Shown here: positions 18,691 through 31,100 of the stretch, piece by piece
How the letters are laid out: every line of letters starts with the position of its first letter
Position numbering within the stretch: position 1 is the first letter of the stretch
Origin: Spizellomyces punctatus DAOM BR117
Lineage: Eukaryota > Chytridiomycota > Chytridiomycetes > Spizellomycetales > Spizellomycetaceae
Assembly (NCBI RefSeq): GCF_000182565.1
Contig: NW_015971556.1
Location: 1-64,000, forward strand
Direction: 5' to 3'
DNA length: 64,000 nucleotides
Made by a program: the position numbers and the translations under genes
Notes under the pieces: model-generated
What the model saw: the letters and a program-made list of their open reading frames with translations, nothing else
What the model was told of the DNA's origin: nothing
The model's database searches: none

Positions 18691-20509
18691 AGTTTGATGT
18701 AGTGCGTAGTTCCAGCTGCTCAGTGGAGGGGGGCTCAAACATTGATCGCTTGCTTGTAGACCTGGTTTTGGTTACAAGCTGCCCTGCAACATATAGCAGG
18801 GTCCTTGTGTGCCGCAGAGTCTCGCGATGCAAGTGTCGAGCTCAGCTCCAGGATCCGTGTGAGAATGTGGTTCCCAAACATGGCAATTTGGAACGAGAGT
18901 TTGGACTGGTGAAATTGTTTCTCAAGAATTTAAATTATCACCTCAGTTCCGTCCTATGAACGTGGTGATAGGTTTCCAGATATGTGTACGACTAACATGA
19001 AGCTGTCACGGTTCTCGTCAGGGATGTGCTCCACGGTCAGCTCCGTAGGTTCCAAACTCTAATTAGACGTCACATGAAATCTAGTACCTACCGAGGGGAC
19101 ACTTGTTGTCGTGAAGCCATACGCTCATAGATGGTGGACGCAGCGCAATATGGAGTTGCAGCCTTAGCTACGGTTCCTGTGCGCGAGGGTTTATAAATAT
19201 CATGTAAGCTACCCCACTGTGTACTCTGCTTTTGTCGACCTCTTTGAGATCCAGAGTTAGCATCAAATTGCCACTAGAATATCTTCGTCGACTTCATGTA
19301 CTCCCTCCTTTGATGGGAAAGGCTGGGTCAGGAATAGTGTGAGCTATCGTTCTGCAGATGGCTGTACATACTTGAATCGCAAACAGATGGAAGCATTGTT
19401 ATTAGGAAGAAGGATATCCGTCTTACTGCTCTCACCACTTCAACAAGCAGTCCAATCAATCAATCACAATCGATCTTGCGTTACAGCATCAGCTTTCCAT
19501 CATTGAAGCAACTACGTTCTCCATGACGCTTTTCGTTGCGCCTTCTTCACTCTTACTCCGTGCATGATGTCTTTATCGGTTTACCTTCCGAGAGACGTCT
19601 CATGCTAACATTATCCTTATCTCATCTACAGGGGCCAACTGTCAATGCTACTTGCATCGCAACTGATTGTCACATTATCCGCAGTTCGCGACAAAGGCTA
19701 GATGACACGCTCCCTGGAAAAAAGACACTCCCCCAGAGAAAACAATTTATCATTGTACATCGCCGTTTGCCTTGGAGTGTAATCCCATCCGTCAGTAAAT
19801 TGGAGGACCCTCACGCTGAGGGTAAATCAGTCGTAGAAATAATAATTATTTAAAGGATTCGTTAAAAGACTTCGGAAGTTGTTTCAGAGATTCGTCATGT
19901 GTATCATGGCGTGCACGTCGAACATCAAAATTCTATAGCTGCAGACGAACGACTATCGTTTTCCTGTATCTTTTCGTCATGCAATGATTGTTGATCCAAT
20001 GGCGATGCTTCCAAGAAGTCAGCAACAGCCACACATGACGAACTTGAATCCCCCACATGTTTGTCGCCCGAATTATGCCCGATTCAGGCTTGTCAATCAT
20101 GTCTTCGTCCACCCTACAACCTTTATGCTTAAGGTTGCCTCAACCTAAACAGCGAGCGAATGAGGCAAAGCTGGCAGATAGGGTCCTGCCAGACATGCAA
20201 CAGAAGGGAAATAATATTTGCATCCATTAGTCCGACACTACATACTCAAGATACTACATCTGGCGCTAGCTCTCTTTGTCGGTCAGATACGACGACGGTA
20301 CTGTCTTCACCTGTTGCCAATGGGTTCATTTAAGAGGAGGGGTCGGGAGACAGTTGACGCAAACTAAACCCTAACTGATCAACTGCTGCTTTCAAATCCC
20401 ATGAATAACGCGCGCGTCCTGACGCGCTTGGCCACGGGCAATCCATACACGATCCTTTCATCGGTTTTTATCCATCCTTCTGTGCTTGAACAGCTCTGCG
20501 AATTGCACG
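18691..20509. other. Gene-poor interval upstream of the EEP-domain gene
   Basis: No supported gene. The plus ORF at 19536-19853 lacks splice context and domain signal. A short CCCTAA-like motif lies at 20366 (aaaccctaac). Confidence 0.4.
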
Positions 20510-23500
20510 ATGATTTGTCGTAGCAATATGTTACCCTTCCGGATGTGGAAGGTTTCTTTCTTCCTTCTCGTGCTTTATTGTTTCCATGTCTCGGCTATGT
20601 TTGGTACGCCTTACCTGTAATTGAACTGATCTTCATCTTCATCTGAAACGTATCCTTCAGCTTCCCGACGGGTGTCCCCCGATGCAAGCATTCCTGATGT
20701 CTTCTTTTGTACGTATCTGTGTATTTCTTGTTCTTTCATCAAATGAGCAAGCAACGTCTACGTTTGACTCACACTGCCGACCCTTCAGATAATTATACCG
20801 TTCCCATTCCTGGCCTCTCCAAGACGGTTACCGATGTAACATGCTTACTTACCATACCAAAGCTGAGCTACAAACTGACAAGACTTGGAAAAGCATACAC
20901 GGACTCAAAATTGGGTCGTGCGGTGGTGTGCACAATGATGGATGCTCAAGAAACGTGGGTGATGATAGTCGCCGGGGTTGCTTGTAGGAGTAATTTGCTG
21001 ACTGGATGTGGTAAGGTCGCTTACACTTGCAGGGTTGGATGTGAAGTCTCCAACTGGAGCACCCCTGTTGAGTAAGCCAGTTGATGTCTGGTACGGCTCT
21101 CCTGTTCGAGGTAAGGCCACAGAACAATAATCTACGGCCTCCCATATTCCGACGCTCATCGCAAGTACTTTGTCACTTTAAGCGACACGAATATGCAACG
21201 GATATGGGCTGCAAGCCATGCAAGGTGGAATTGACGGTATAGATTGTCTTTTGCTTTGAAGAAATATTTTTCAAGAATGCCGTGACGAAAGTCTTGATAG
21301 ATTTCTCCGATATATCGATGACCGCGCCTGGCGCTGATAGCACAAAATTCTGTAAGGATACCGCAAATGCGCGCAAAACCTATGGCGCGGAAGGATGGAC
21401 AGCCATCAATCGATATTTCAAGAGTAGCGATACAGCCGTTTCGTCCAAGACCCAGGCGAGATTTCTCGACTGTTACGGTTTATGTGGATCTTCCCCTTAT
21501 GGTATGTACATTATTTTACTTGCTAGATACTCCGCACATATACGCGTATTTTGATTGTCCATTCTCTAACCTTAATGACAGTGAAGAGATATCGCAACAA
21601 GCGATGCCAGCGTTTGGCCCTAAACTTTCCAATTCCGTTTATTGCAAATGAAGTCCCCATAAACCTTTACTCCGGATCGGTCGCCCCATTATCGTCAACA
21701 ATGGACAGTACCACCGCACCATGGTCGATTCAACAAGCTTGTGGGATGGACGCAAGGACGGGAAGGTTGACGGCGAATTGTTTGAATGTACAACAACCCT
21801 ATTCGGTTCTTTCTCCTTTCTTTCAAAGGACAACGACCGTAGGAACAGATATTGTGTTAAACTTGTTTGATTCCGGCGACAATCCAGCCACAATATTTGA
21901 CGATTTGGCCGGATTCTACGCTATGAGCGCAACTGGTGGGGCCCTTGTTTCAATGCGATTGCTATCGTTGGCGAATATCTCAATCGGCACTGCCAGGTAC
22001 TGTTAATCTTTATGTCGACAATACCATCAACCGCATTACCCCTGGAACCGCCTTTGCGACATCCCTTGACGCCATTTTTCTATATAATAAACAAATCACA
22101 AATGTTAACGTCATAATGCAATCGTCGGGTAATACTTCAATCGATACGACTCGTTGTGATGCGTTCAACAGCATGTTGGAAACGTACTTGCCCGTCGCGA
22201 GTTTGAAGAGCTGCGGAACCGGAAGGTCAAGTTTGCCTGCTTGGAGTTGTAAGGTTGTCGATACTTCGACGGGACAAATGATAACGGCATCGATGTTTAA
22301 GCCAGCAAGGCTGGTGACTACAAATGTAGTGGGTAGCGGGAACCTTTACGAAATTGGTAGGCCCTAAGTCATTCATGAACAAATCATCGATGCACCCCTC
22401 ATATCCTATATTAGTGGACTACAGAAACATAACTGTAACAATCGGCTCTCGTACATCCACACAATATGCAAATCCATCCTCAGGCTACGAGTATCGCTTT
22501 ACTGAGCCGTGCGCTCCCGGGGAAAGCTTGATTGTCAACATACCCTACCCGGCCCTCTTACTCCAAAATGCAAGCACGTCTCTTGCGCGCACCGCAATCA
22601 AGCCGTCATCCCAACCTCCTACTTTGACCGTACTTCCGAGCATCACATATAAAGAACTCGTCAGCGACAGTGCGAAAGATGCTGGGGTATTGGTGGGCAC
22701 AGTTGAAACCACCGACCAAGGCATGTTGATAGCATTTGAATTGAATGACCGAGGGTTTATCGGCGAGACCAGTGTGAAATTACAACTGCCCTACAGTGTT
22801 GTTTATGGTACGTAATATCACTTGTTTACGCATTTCAGTGCATATCTCACTGGAACTTCAGGGACGGGACCCAAAACGGTGAATGCATCGACTACCACCG
22901 AATTCACACTGACCTGCGGAGTGCTACCAAAACATAATATCCAGGATATTTCTGAGAAAGCAGATTCTCTACGCACCACCTTTCATGAAATTCGAAATCG
23001 TAGCGACACATTAAAATCTGTGGAATTTGATGGTAATATCGCTACATTTCGTGCTCACTTGATCCCTACGACTACCCTTTCTAACTTGAAACTCCAGTAA
23101 CTACACACAGAGTTCAAGGTCTAAGTGCCTCCCCAGCTCCCACGAAGCTCGGAACAATGCAATTCCTGGCTGCATCATCTTTGTTCACTATCTTTCAAGA
23201 CCTCCCACCAAATTCTCTAACCCTGCCATCAAGCGCTCTGGAACAAAATTCCATCCGTCGCCACACCCTCGTCTATCCATCTGAATTGACCTCTGCGGTC
23301 AATCTTCAAGTCACTTCACTGGACAGCTTGATCTCCGGACTCGGACTATTGCAGAGAGTTGGAGATTTAAGAACCAAGGGTATCGAGAGCCAATTTCGAT
23401 GGTTTGCCGAACAGATGGGAAGCAAAATCGACAAGCAAAGTGTGTCGAGCATTGAATTACCGGCTGTATGGACTGTGAAGATGGATGTTGGAATGGTTGG

Positions 23501-26119
23501 TATCCTCGTATATCATCTGAACAAGAAGTAAAGCTTGCTGATTGGTGGTCATATTTCAGCTTGCTATTATCTCTCTTCAATGGTCCCTAACGACTGGCAT
23601 CACAACAGATGTACATCCTACCGAGTTCATGCTTCTTGTGGGCTTGATCGAATGGATCCGTCTTGTGTATGGTTGTCCGGTCATCGTCGTTGGTGATTTC
23701 CAGGACGAATTTCGTTGGGTAGGTATACCAAAAGCCGTTTGAAATAACATTTTTACTACGCATATTAAGACTGTTCATGTTGAGAACAGCTCGCTTCACC
23801 AACTGGTTTCAAAGGTCCCGGAACTGCTTTTGGAACATCATGGTTAAAGAATCTGTTTCAATACGCTGTTAATGGCGTAGAGTTGGATTTGAATGTTGTT
23901 GGGTAAGTTGGCCTGCCTAGGAAAACACTGTTCAGCCGCTGGAATTGCCTATACACATCACTCGTCTAGGAACCTTTGGCCATTACGTACGACATACACT
24001 GCACAAATGATTCGCAGCAGAACTGCCACAAGACCGGCATCCGGAAATTGGTTTGATCATGTCTGGTAAGATATCTGGATTGTGCATACATTCAAGCACA
24101 CAGCCTGTTCATTCAGAGAATATCTTTGCTCTCAGGCTCCCCTTTTCTCCGATAGCGAGCAAAGTAAAGCCACAAGTTGTCAATCGACTGAACGTAAACA
24201 TGGTTGTAAACGGGAGCATGGTCGACGCAGCAGCGAGGGCCTTAGGGAACTGTTCTATTGGCCCAGAGGCTTCTTCCAGGTTCGTTGACTTGTATTGACT
24301 TTCCCTGAAAGATGTAGTTGAGTCCATTAACCGTAGCTGTTTAATAGCCGAGAATTCTCCAACCACATGCCTATAGTTTACGACATAGCGTGGAACACTG
24401 GGTCAGCGCCTAGCCCCTCGTTCTCACTCGTGTCCCTGAACATGGCCTTCTTCGATGTGACTGGTTCAACCCGACTGGACTATTTACGCCCATATAAATT
24501 CGGTGCCGACTACGAAACTTTGAGCGGAAATGGATTCACGGGAGACCTGCTCTGGACCAAGCTCACCAATCGTCTTAAAGCATATCTCGCAAATTTTGAC
24601 CTAGTAGCCACGCAGTCAGAAAGCGAACTGGTTCGCGTTAAAGCTGCCAAACCCTTCATCAGTGGATTCGAGTACTCGAACAAGGATGTAAATTACAAAG
24701 GTGTATACATCAGAAAGAAGGAAGCAAAAGTCCAGAGTGGTGGAACATCTACATGTTCTGTTATCAACTATAGTTGGGATGGCTCTGCCACAGTGACTAC
24801 CACAGTGGACGCCGACCCCGACAACGTCGAGGAAATGATTGCGGCTGCTCGCGATGGGGCATCCACTCCGACCAACACCAACCCTACACTTCTCGCATGC
24901 GGCTTCTGGGCATTATCCAAACCTGGCACAACAAGCTCGTCGGACCGTCCATTTATTTTGATCAATGTACATGATCGACCCGGTTACTTTGCACTAAGTC
25001 GCGACGGAAATTTGGCCATTGATTCAAGGTCAACCACGGTGCTGCGCCAGGCGTTATATGCTATTTGTTTGTCGCTTAAGGCTCAGAGTGGGCGAGGTGG
25101 GTTGGATTGTGGGGTCAGCGACAATGTTGAGCAGAAGATTTCAATGTTCTTTGTGGTATGCCTGCATCAAATTCTCTTTGTCCATTCTGTTTTTGACATC
25201 TGCATTTCCGTTTGATAGGGAGACTGGAACAATCAGGATTTTTCACGCGCTGTTCCCAAGCCAAACACCACAGATTGGAGAACACAAATGGAAAACACAT
25301 TTAAGACAAGAACTGCTAAATTCGAAGCTGCCATGTATGATTCAAATTTCACTGAAGTCAATCCGGTGCTGATAAAGTATCTTTATACCAGAGCCAAGCA
25401 AATGAATCTGCAGTGTCCCCTTGCGAAAGTGTTTATTCCGGGAGACACGAACAGTCGCGGATCCAACAATCTGAACTGTGACAATTTTGAACAACGTGTT
25501 CCCTACGCAACTACTGCGAAAGGACAGTTTTACGTAGGTTGCCACCAAAAGACAACATTTCTTTGGGTCATCCCAGCTTACATGTCGTTGCAAGGATTTT
25601 TTGTTCTATTGCGGCCCAAACACCATTACAATCCTTGACAGCAAAATCGACAGTAACTTAGGATACTGGGGCGGGAACGCCTGCAACACTTCTGGACTTG
25701 ACCCCTTACAGGCGGATAATTGTGCAAGTACGGACGTTCCTGGTGAGCTAGATGGAATCAGCGACCATCGGGCTGTGAGGATTAAGATCGGGGATGAAAT
25801 GGCCGGGGCAGAGGTGGAACCGGTGCAGCCCACTATTGGTGATCCCGGTCAAAGTGCACAAGAAGGGACTTCAACGTCTTCTCATGTTGAGGTAAGGTTT
25901 GGAACATAAAGGTTACAGCATCAATGCTCAACAAACTTCTTTGTGATTTTTTCTCTATAGTCTCAAACTGCAACTCCCACTGATGATGTTAGTACATCAG
26001 GCGATAGTGTAACAGATATATCAAGTGTTACGCAGATGCCAACAGAGACGCCGACCGAAATACCGACTGAGACGCCAACAGGGTCACCGATAGAGACGTC
26101 AATTAGCGCCTCCGCTTGA
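20510..26119 (+). CDS. Large secreted protein with two endonuclease/exonuclease/phosphatase (EEP)-like domains
   Basis: About 15 exons. The first exons read 20510-20603, 20661-20708, 20789-20983 and 21033-21110. The 21.11-21.29 kb joins are unresolved; later exons run to a TGA at 26117-26119. A hydrophobic leader (VSFFLLVLYCFHVSA) makes it secreted. The N-terminal third (to about 23.1 kb) is beta-rich and unrecognised (GTDIVLNLFDSGDNP, YVDNTINRITPG). EEP-like domain 1 covers about 23.1-24.4 kb with PVIVVGDFQDEF and SNHMPIVYDI. EEP-like domain 2 covers about 24.4-25.8 kb with SLVSLNMAFF, ILINVHDRPG, VGDWNNQDF, IPGDTNSRG and SDHRAVRI. A Thr/Pro-rich tail (PTETPTEIPTETPTG) ends the protein, with no membrane anchor. 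EEP enzymes are metal-dependent phosphoesterases (nucleases, phospholipases, sphingomyelinases). Domain 1 has Q for N in GDxN and N for D in SDH, so only domain 2 is likely catalytic. The substrate is unknown. Confidence is for gene and family, less for exact exons. Confidence 0.72.
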
Positions 26120-26252
26120 TCTCAAATAGAACAACTTTACAATGCGCCTGAGATGGTTTCTAGCAATGAATTTCATTTTGTTCAAACCGATGACATTAAG
26201 TTCCATTTTCCCCAAGCGTCATTGTGTTGCGCGAGATGGCCCCCTGAGTCAA

Positions 26253-27079
26253 TCATTGACCTGCCTCAGTTGCCACACTGACCGACGTAGCTGTCGTCGC
26301 TGGCTCACTAACTCCCTGGAGCGCACTCTGTATGTCTGTACCCGTAACTTGGCATTCAGGTAATTTGGACAATCTCCACATAAGCTGCTGCATAGCAGTT
26401 TCGTTCCCCTTGACGTAGTCGACTGCCGTATTGAACGGAAGGCTATTAGGAGAACTGAATGCTGAAATTTTCCATACACTATTTACCCAAGAGTGTGAAG
26501 TTCGCTATTTCTTCTTCTGTTACGCTAGTCTGCGATCCATATGAACAGATGAAGCCCTGAGCACGTCTCACGGCATCCATATATTGCCGCCCTGATATCG
26601 CATATCCATCAAGATTTGTGCATCAGGGAAACAGTCACAAGATCGGATGTACTCACTAAAATTCCTCAGCTCATTCCGAAGAGCCTTATTTCCTTCGGTA
26701 CAATTGTATGCCTTTCCCAGCACCAATCCAGTACTATTCCGGCGAGCGACTACGGGATTCAATGATGTCAGATGATGCTTGACGTCCACGAGAGGCGGAT
26801 GTTGCCCAATCAATACATGCGTTTTTCAGAGTCATGTAGGCGGTCGACTTGGGGTTTCCACACCGGGTCTTCTGGATCCTTGCATTTATGCTTGGTTCTA
26901 CATGGAATCAGTGTTATGATCAAGTGCACAAGAAGCTGCTCTGATATTCGATGTGCTTACAGGGTATCATAGTCAGTAGTGACCACCGTGTCAGAATGCT
27001 CCACGTATATCGGCTTTTTCTTGGCAGCATGAACCAAGGTGAATAGAATGAGGAGGATTGATAAAACAGAGTAACGCAT
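26253..27079 (-). CDS. Putative small secreted protein, family unknown
   Basis: Minus strand, ATG at 27079, TGA at 26253-26255. A clear signal peptide (YSVLSILLILFTLVHA) is followed by KKKPIYVEHSD. A donor gtaagcac at about 26959 and acceptor ccatgtag at about 26906 lead to KHKCKDPEDPVWKPQVDRL. Then GQHPPLVDVKHHLTSLN, CTEGNKALRNELRNF and YMDAVRRAQGFICSYG, and after an intron (gtaaatagtg...tttcag, about 26488-26461) the last exon with NTAVDYVKGNETAMQQ. The frame has to slip twice: at an A5 run near 26825 (six A would restore it) and at a G3 run near 26588 (four G would restore it). Both fit single-base homopolymer losses. Three sequons (NST, NCT, NFT) suit a secreted glycoprotein. It converges on the EEP gene, 133 bases stop to stop. 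Confidence 0.55.
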
Positions 27080-27276
27080 CTGGATTTTGAAGATAAAGAA
27101 TGTTTTAGATATATCTAATGGTGCAAAGTAGGAAGGTACTGCGCAAAACCGCTGATTAAGCAAGTCGCGACCCTCAATTTGATGACCTCACGCGCTCCTT
27201 TTAAGATTTCTGTCCGAACTTGTCCGATTGGCTTACCTCGTCGCCTAATGATACTTGAGATCTCACTCATATTATA

Positions 27277-28098
27277 ATGAATAGTATGGAGGAACCTGCG
27301 GAGAGCTCACATTTTATTACTGTCGTCTCGGAGGTTGTCACATCAGATGTCGATAGTAATACTGTCCCCCAAATGTTTCCAGTTCAGTACCATGCACGGG
27401 CAAATTGGATATGGTTAATTCAAGTACTTGTGGTCCTTCTCTGGTCGATATCACAAAAAAGGATATTTCCCGCTCCCCTCAGCGCACCCTACGTCCTTGC
27501 CTTGCGACAATTCCTCTATCTGAATCTTGTCTCACATGCCATCTTTTATGTCTGCGAGCTCCTTTTCACCTCAATAGTTGTTTCCCTCCCAGCCATGGCA
27601 GCACACCACGTTGCTTCAATCCTCCTCTTCTGGTTCATCTACCGGGAGCCTGCGTGCGTCTCCGTGTCATGTTTGCTGCCCTTTGTTTTGCATGCACTCT
27701 CGTGGATATGCGGAGATACCGGCCCAGGGAATACGCTCCTTGCCTTCTATAACCTTTGCTTTCTTGGGTGTTGTCTTGCATCGATCTACCGAAATCCGTC
27801 GGAGGGCCATATAACAGATCTAGTGCCGCTGACGGGTGTCCTCATTGTAGCCTGCAATGGAGTATCTTACTGTGTGCTGTAAGTTGGAGGTGCATGGTGT
27901 GTCCCACGTGAGCTCGCCTTCTAACCTACACACAGCCATGAAGGTGCATTGTGCTTGCCTATCCGTTTCGCCCATTTCCCCATTTTCCAGCGATCTCTAG
28001 AGATGTTCGTTCTAATCGGTGCGCTGACGTTGGCGGTACGGTGGTGTGGATCTCGGACTTCTGTAATGGGTGGCAGTAGCGTGAAAAAAGTTGGATAA
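27277..28098 (+). CDS. Multi-pass membrane protein, possibly TLC-domain-like
   Basis: Two exons, 27277-27878 and 27936-28098, 254 residues, with donor ctgtaagt and acceptor acacag. Six or seven hydrophobic segments are visible: WIWLIQVLVVLLWSI, the LYLNLVSHAIFYVCELLF region, HHVASILLFWFIY, VSCLLPFVLHALSW, LLAFYNLCFLGCC, VLIVACNGVSYCVL and a C-terminal MFVLIGALTLAVRW. The His-His pair at the start of the third segment (AAHHVASILLFW) recalls the TLC domain (TRAM/LAG1/CLN8) of ER lipid enzymes and sensors, which has a conserved HH in a membrane helix. That assignment is tentative. The N-terminal 45 residues are acidic and cytosolic or lumenal. It ends only 91 bases from the stop codon of the giant minus-strand gene. 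Confidence 0.65.
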
Positions 28099-28189
28099 GG
28101 TATAAAGATGCAACATAGGTAGGGTTGCGCTGAAATTACATCAATTATGTATTTCCGGCCAATATTCTCTGTTGTTCTTTATTTTACAT

Positions 28190-31100
28190 TCAAACTATCA
28201 AAGTAGACATTGCCAAGTCCATTCCAGTATTCGTAACCATAGCGGTTGTCACCTGGCCGTTCTGTCGTATATACACGATCGTGAGAGCCTCCCGCAAATT
28301 CATTGCCGGCCCACATCCTGCCTGAGTAAGGGTGCTTTTACACTGCAAAAGCAAATCCGTGTATCCATCACCATCCACATCTCCTTGTACTGATGCTCTC
28401 CATGTTTGCCCCGCATGGATTTCGAGTGATAGCTCTAGCAGTGTCACTGACGATGAAATGGAAGTCAAAGCTTGCTCTGGAACAAAAAGGGATGCCCTGT
28501 TCGGCACCGCAAGCCCCTGAATGCTGAATCGGCAAATGTTGGCGGTGCAAGCAAAGCCAAGTACACCTAATGAATCCCATACTCCCAATCCAACTGGGGT
28601 TCCCGAAGCAGAGAAAGTGTTTGCTTGGCAAGACTGGACGAACGGAAAATCTCGATGAGCAGTTTGGCGAAGTTCATTACCGTTCGTAGCGTACTTACTT
28701 GGTCGTAGTCATTGTCGGCCATAACGCAAACGGTGATTGAAGAGCCTCCATCAATGGGTCCGCCAGCCTTGGTTGCCCAAAAGGTATCTAAAATATCATT
28801 ACCATCTAGGTCCGCAAATCCGACCAAGGCTCGATCAGGGCAAATGCTTTGGTCTGGACCCTTTAAAGTTTGCAATTGGAGGCCAGGGCGATATACAATG
28901 GCGTACGCTCCAACCGAATCCTTTGTAATGTAGTCGAAAGTACCATCTTGGTTGTAGTCCCTGTAAATAGATAAATGAGGAGGTTATGTGATGCAGCAAT
29001 AGTATTCTAACTTACCCGACTGATGAGATAGTTTTGGAAGCAGCTATAGTTAACCACGTATTACTGGTACTAAAGGTAGACGACCAACTTGAATAAGTTG
29101 TTAACTGGTCGGTGGTGTTCGTCTTATATCCGAGTACGTCTGCGCGGCCATTTTGATCAAGATCCAAGAATGCGGGTGATACCCAGTTGTTGTACAGCGC
29201 ATACTGCCCAGGTTTCGCAACATCGAAATCGATTGTATGGAGTGCAGCGTCATATGTAGTTGGTACGATAGTCCACTGTGCGGAACCTTTAAAACGTGCA
29301 AAAATATAAGGGGTGACAACCGCAGCAACGAGGTCCTGATCGGGAAGCAACGTTGCAGTGACCACAGAGGAGCCGAACAACGTCGCCACGTCCGCAGACG
29401 GGGTCAGAGCCATAAAGAGGGCGCTGGTATCCAAGTACCTCGCGTATTTCCACCCAAGTGCCAGAACGAGGGTTGCAGGAGGGGATATGACCGTCGTGCT
29501 GTCATTACCAACGACACTGTACGTATATGTCGAGACTGGTAGGACAGTAATACCTAGATTGGTGGGTATATTTGTTGCCACCACTTGGAGAGTGGTGGTG
29601 GACTCGTCAAATCCGTCCACGGTAACGGTAGTAGAGCCAGCAGTTCGCGTTAAAACATAAGCGTCATAGCCAACCACGACCCGTGGGGTGGGAATAGATA
29701 CGGTTGCACTTAGCCATGCGTCGTTGGTTCCTTTAACAGTGACCCAAACGGGAACCGGAACTGTCATCCTGTCGGCTGGAATTGTTGTGGAGAGGATACT
29801 GCCATTTGATACTGACTTATATGGCATAATATCAATTGCTCCCTGCACTGATCCAATTGCCAGCTACCATCGAGATTCATTGTTATACAGGCGGCATTAT
29901 GACCCGAAGTGCTTATGAGCTTACCTCGTACTGATAAATACGTGATCGTCCTGGCACAAAACCACTCCATTGCACCACACGACCATAATTCGCGAGGGAA
30001 ACCTGAGCACCAGCTGCATTTGGCGGACTGGTATCAACAAGTATACTAGTAACGTCGATCGTTGAGAGTAGCGCGTTATTCACTGCCCTGACAGTGAGGT
30101 AGATCTCCAACAGACCCGATACATTGACGAGACTCGCTGTGACCTGGCTGTCTTGCGTAAAACTCCAACCCAGCAAATCACTACGATTTACGGCCGTCCC
30201 GAGCGCCCACTCGTAATACGCGATGTCGGATCCATCATCCATGGCCTCCCACGTAAGAGTAAGGTGCCCATCGCTGGTTGCTCCAACAGGTTGTCCAGCT
30301 CGCATGAACGTGAGGTTCCCAAGAACCGGCGGCGTCTGATCGATCGTTAAACCACGAGTCCAAAGTACCGAACCTAAGCCGGCCCGATTTACGGCTCGTA
30401 AAGCAATGTAATACGATGCCGGCGTCGTGAGAGGAGCTGGAGCAATAGATCCCGGGGTAGCTGCGGTTGGGACAGTCGCGTTCGCTGGTTTTATGCAAGT
30501 CATATTACTGCTACTTGGTACATAGCCATCATTGCAGACGCAATGGTAACTGCCGATGTCGTTTACACATGTCTGCAAAGAAGAATGGACCCATATTATT
30601 AAAGGATATAGATGTCAAAAGCTCTCATCAACTTACAGTGGTTCTGAAATCACAGCTGTTGATACCCTACGATAATGAAAGACGTGTTTCGTAAAACAAG
30701 TGCTATAATGTCTTACGAGAGCGTGACTGTCGCATACCTCAGCGCATTCATCAATGTCTACACATTCCAAACCACTACGCCGGAATCCATCGTTGCAGAC
30801 AGTGGTGTACGACTCTGTTGGAGACGTTAAACTCGATACGCATTTTCCATTAGCCGGGTTAGGACCAGTAGGTCCAGAACACCAGTCGATTCCAACACAA
30901 TACCCTCTCTTCGAGAACAAAGCGTTTGTGTAACACCATGGCCTGATGTCGTCTGCGTATGTGCACTCCGTGTAGAGTTTTCCTTGATAGTAGAATGGAA
31001 ACACACATGTTTCGCCGGTGACAGTTTTGCGAGGCGCACAATAATCTGTTCTGGATAACTGACTAGGAACGCTGCTGTTTGATACCAGCGGACACCATGG

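Noticed and set aside
18600-18700. Protein kinase call for the fragment at 18.1-18.7 kb
   Set aside because: Only about a dozen hinge-like residues match; no catalytic HRD or DFG motif was found in any frame.
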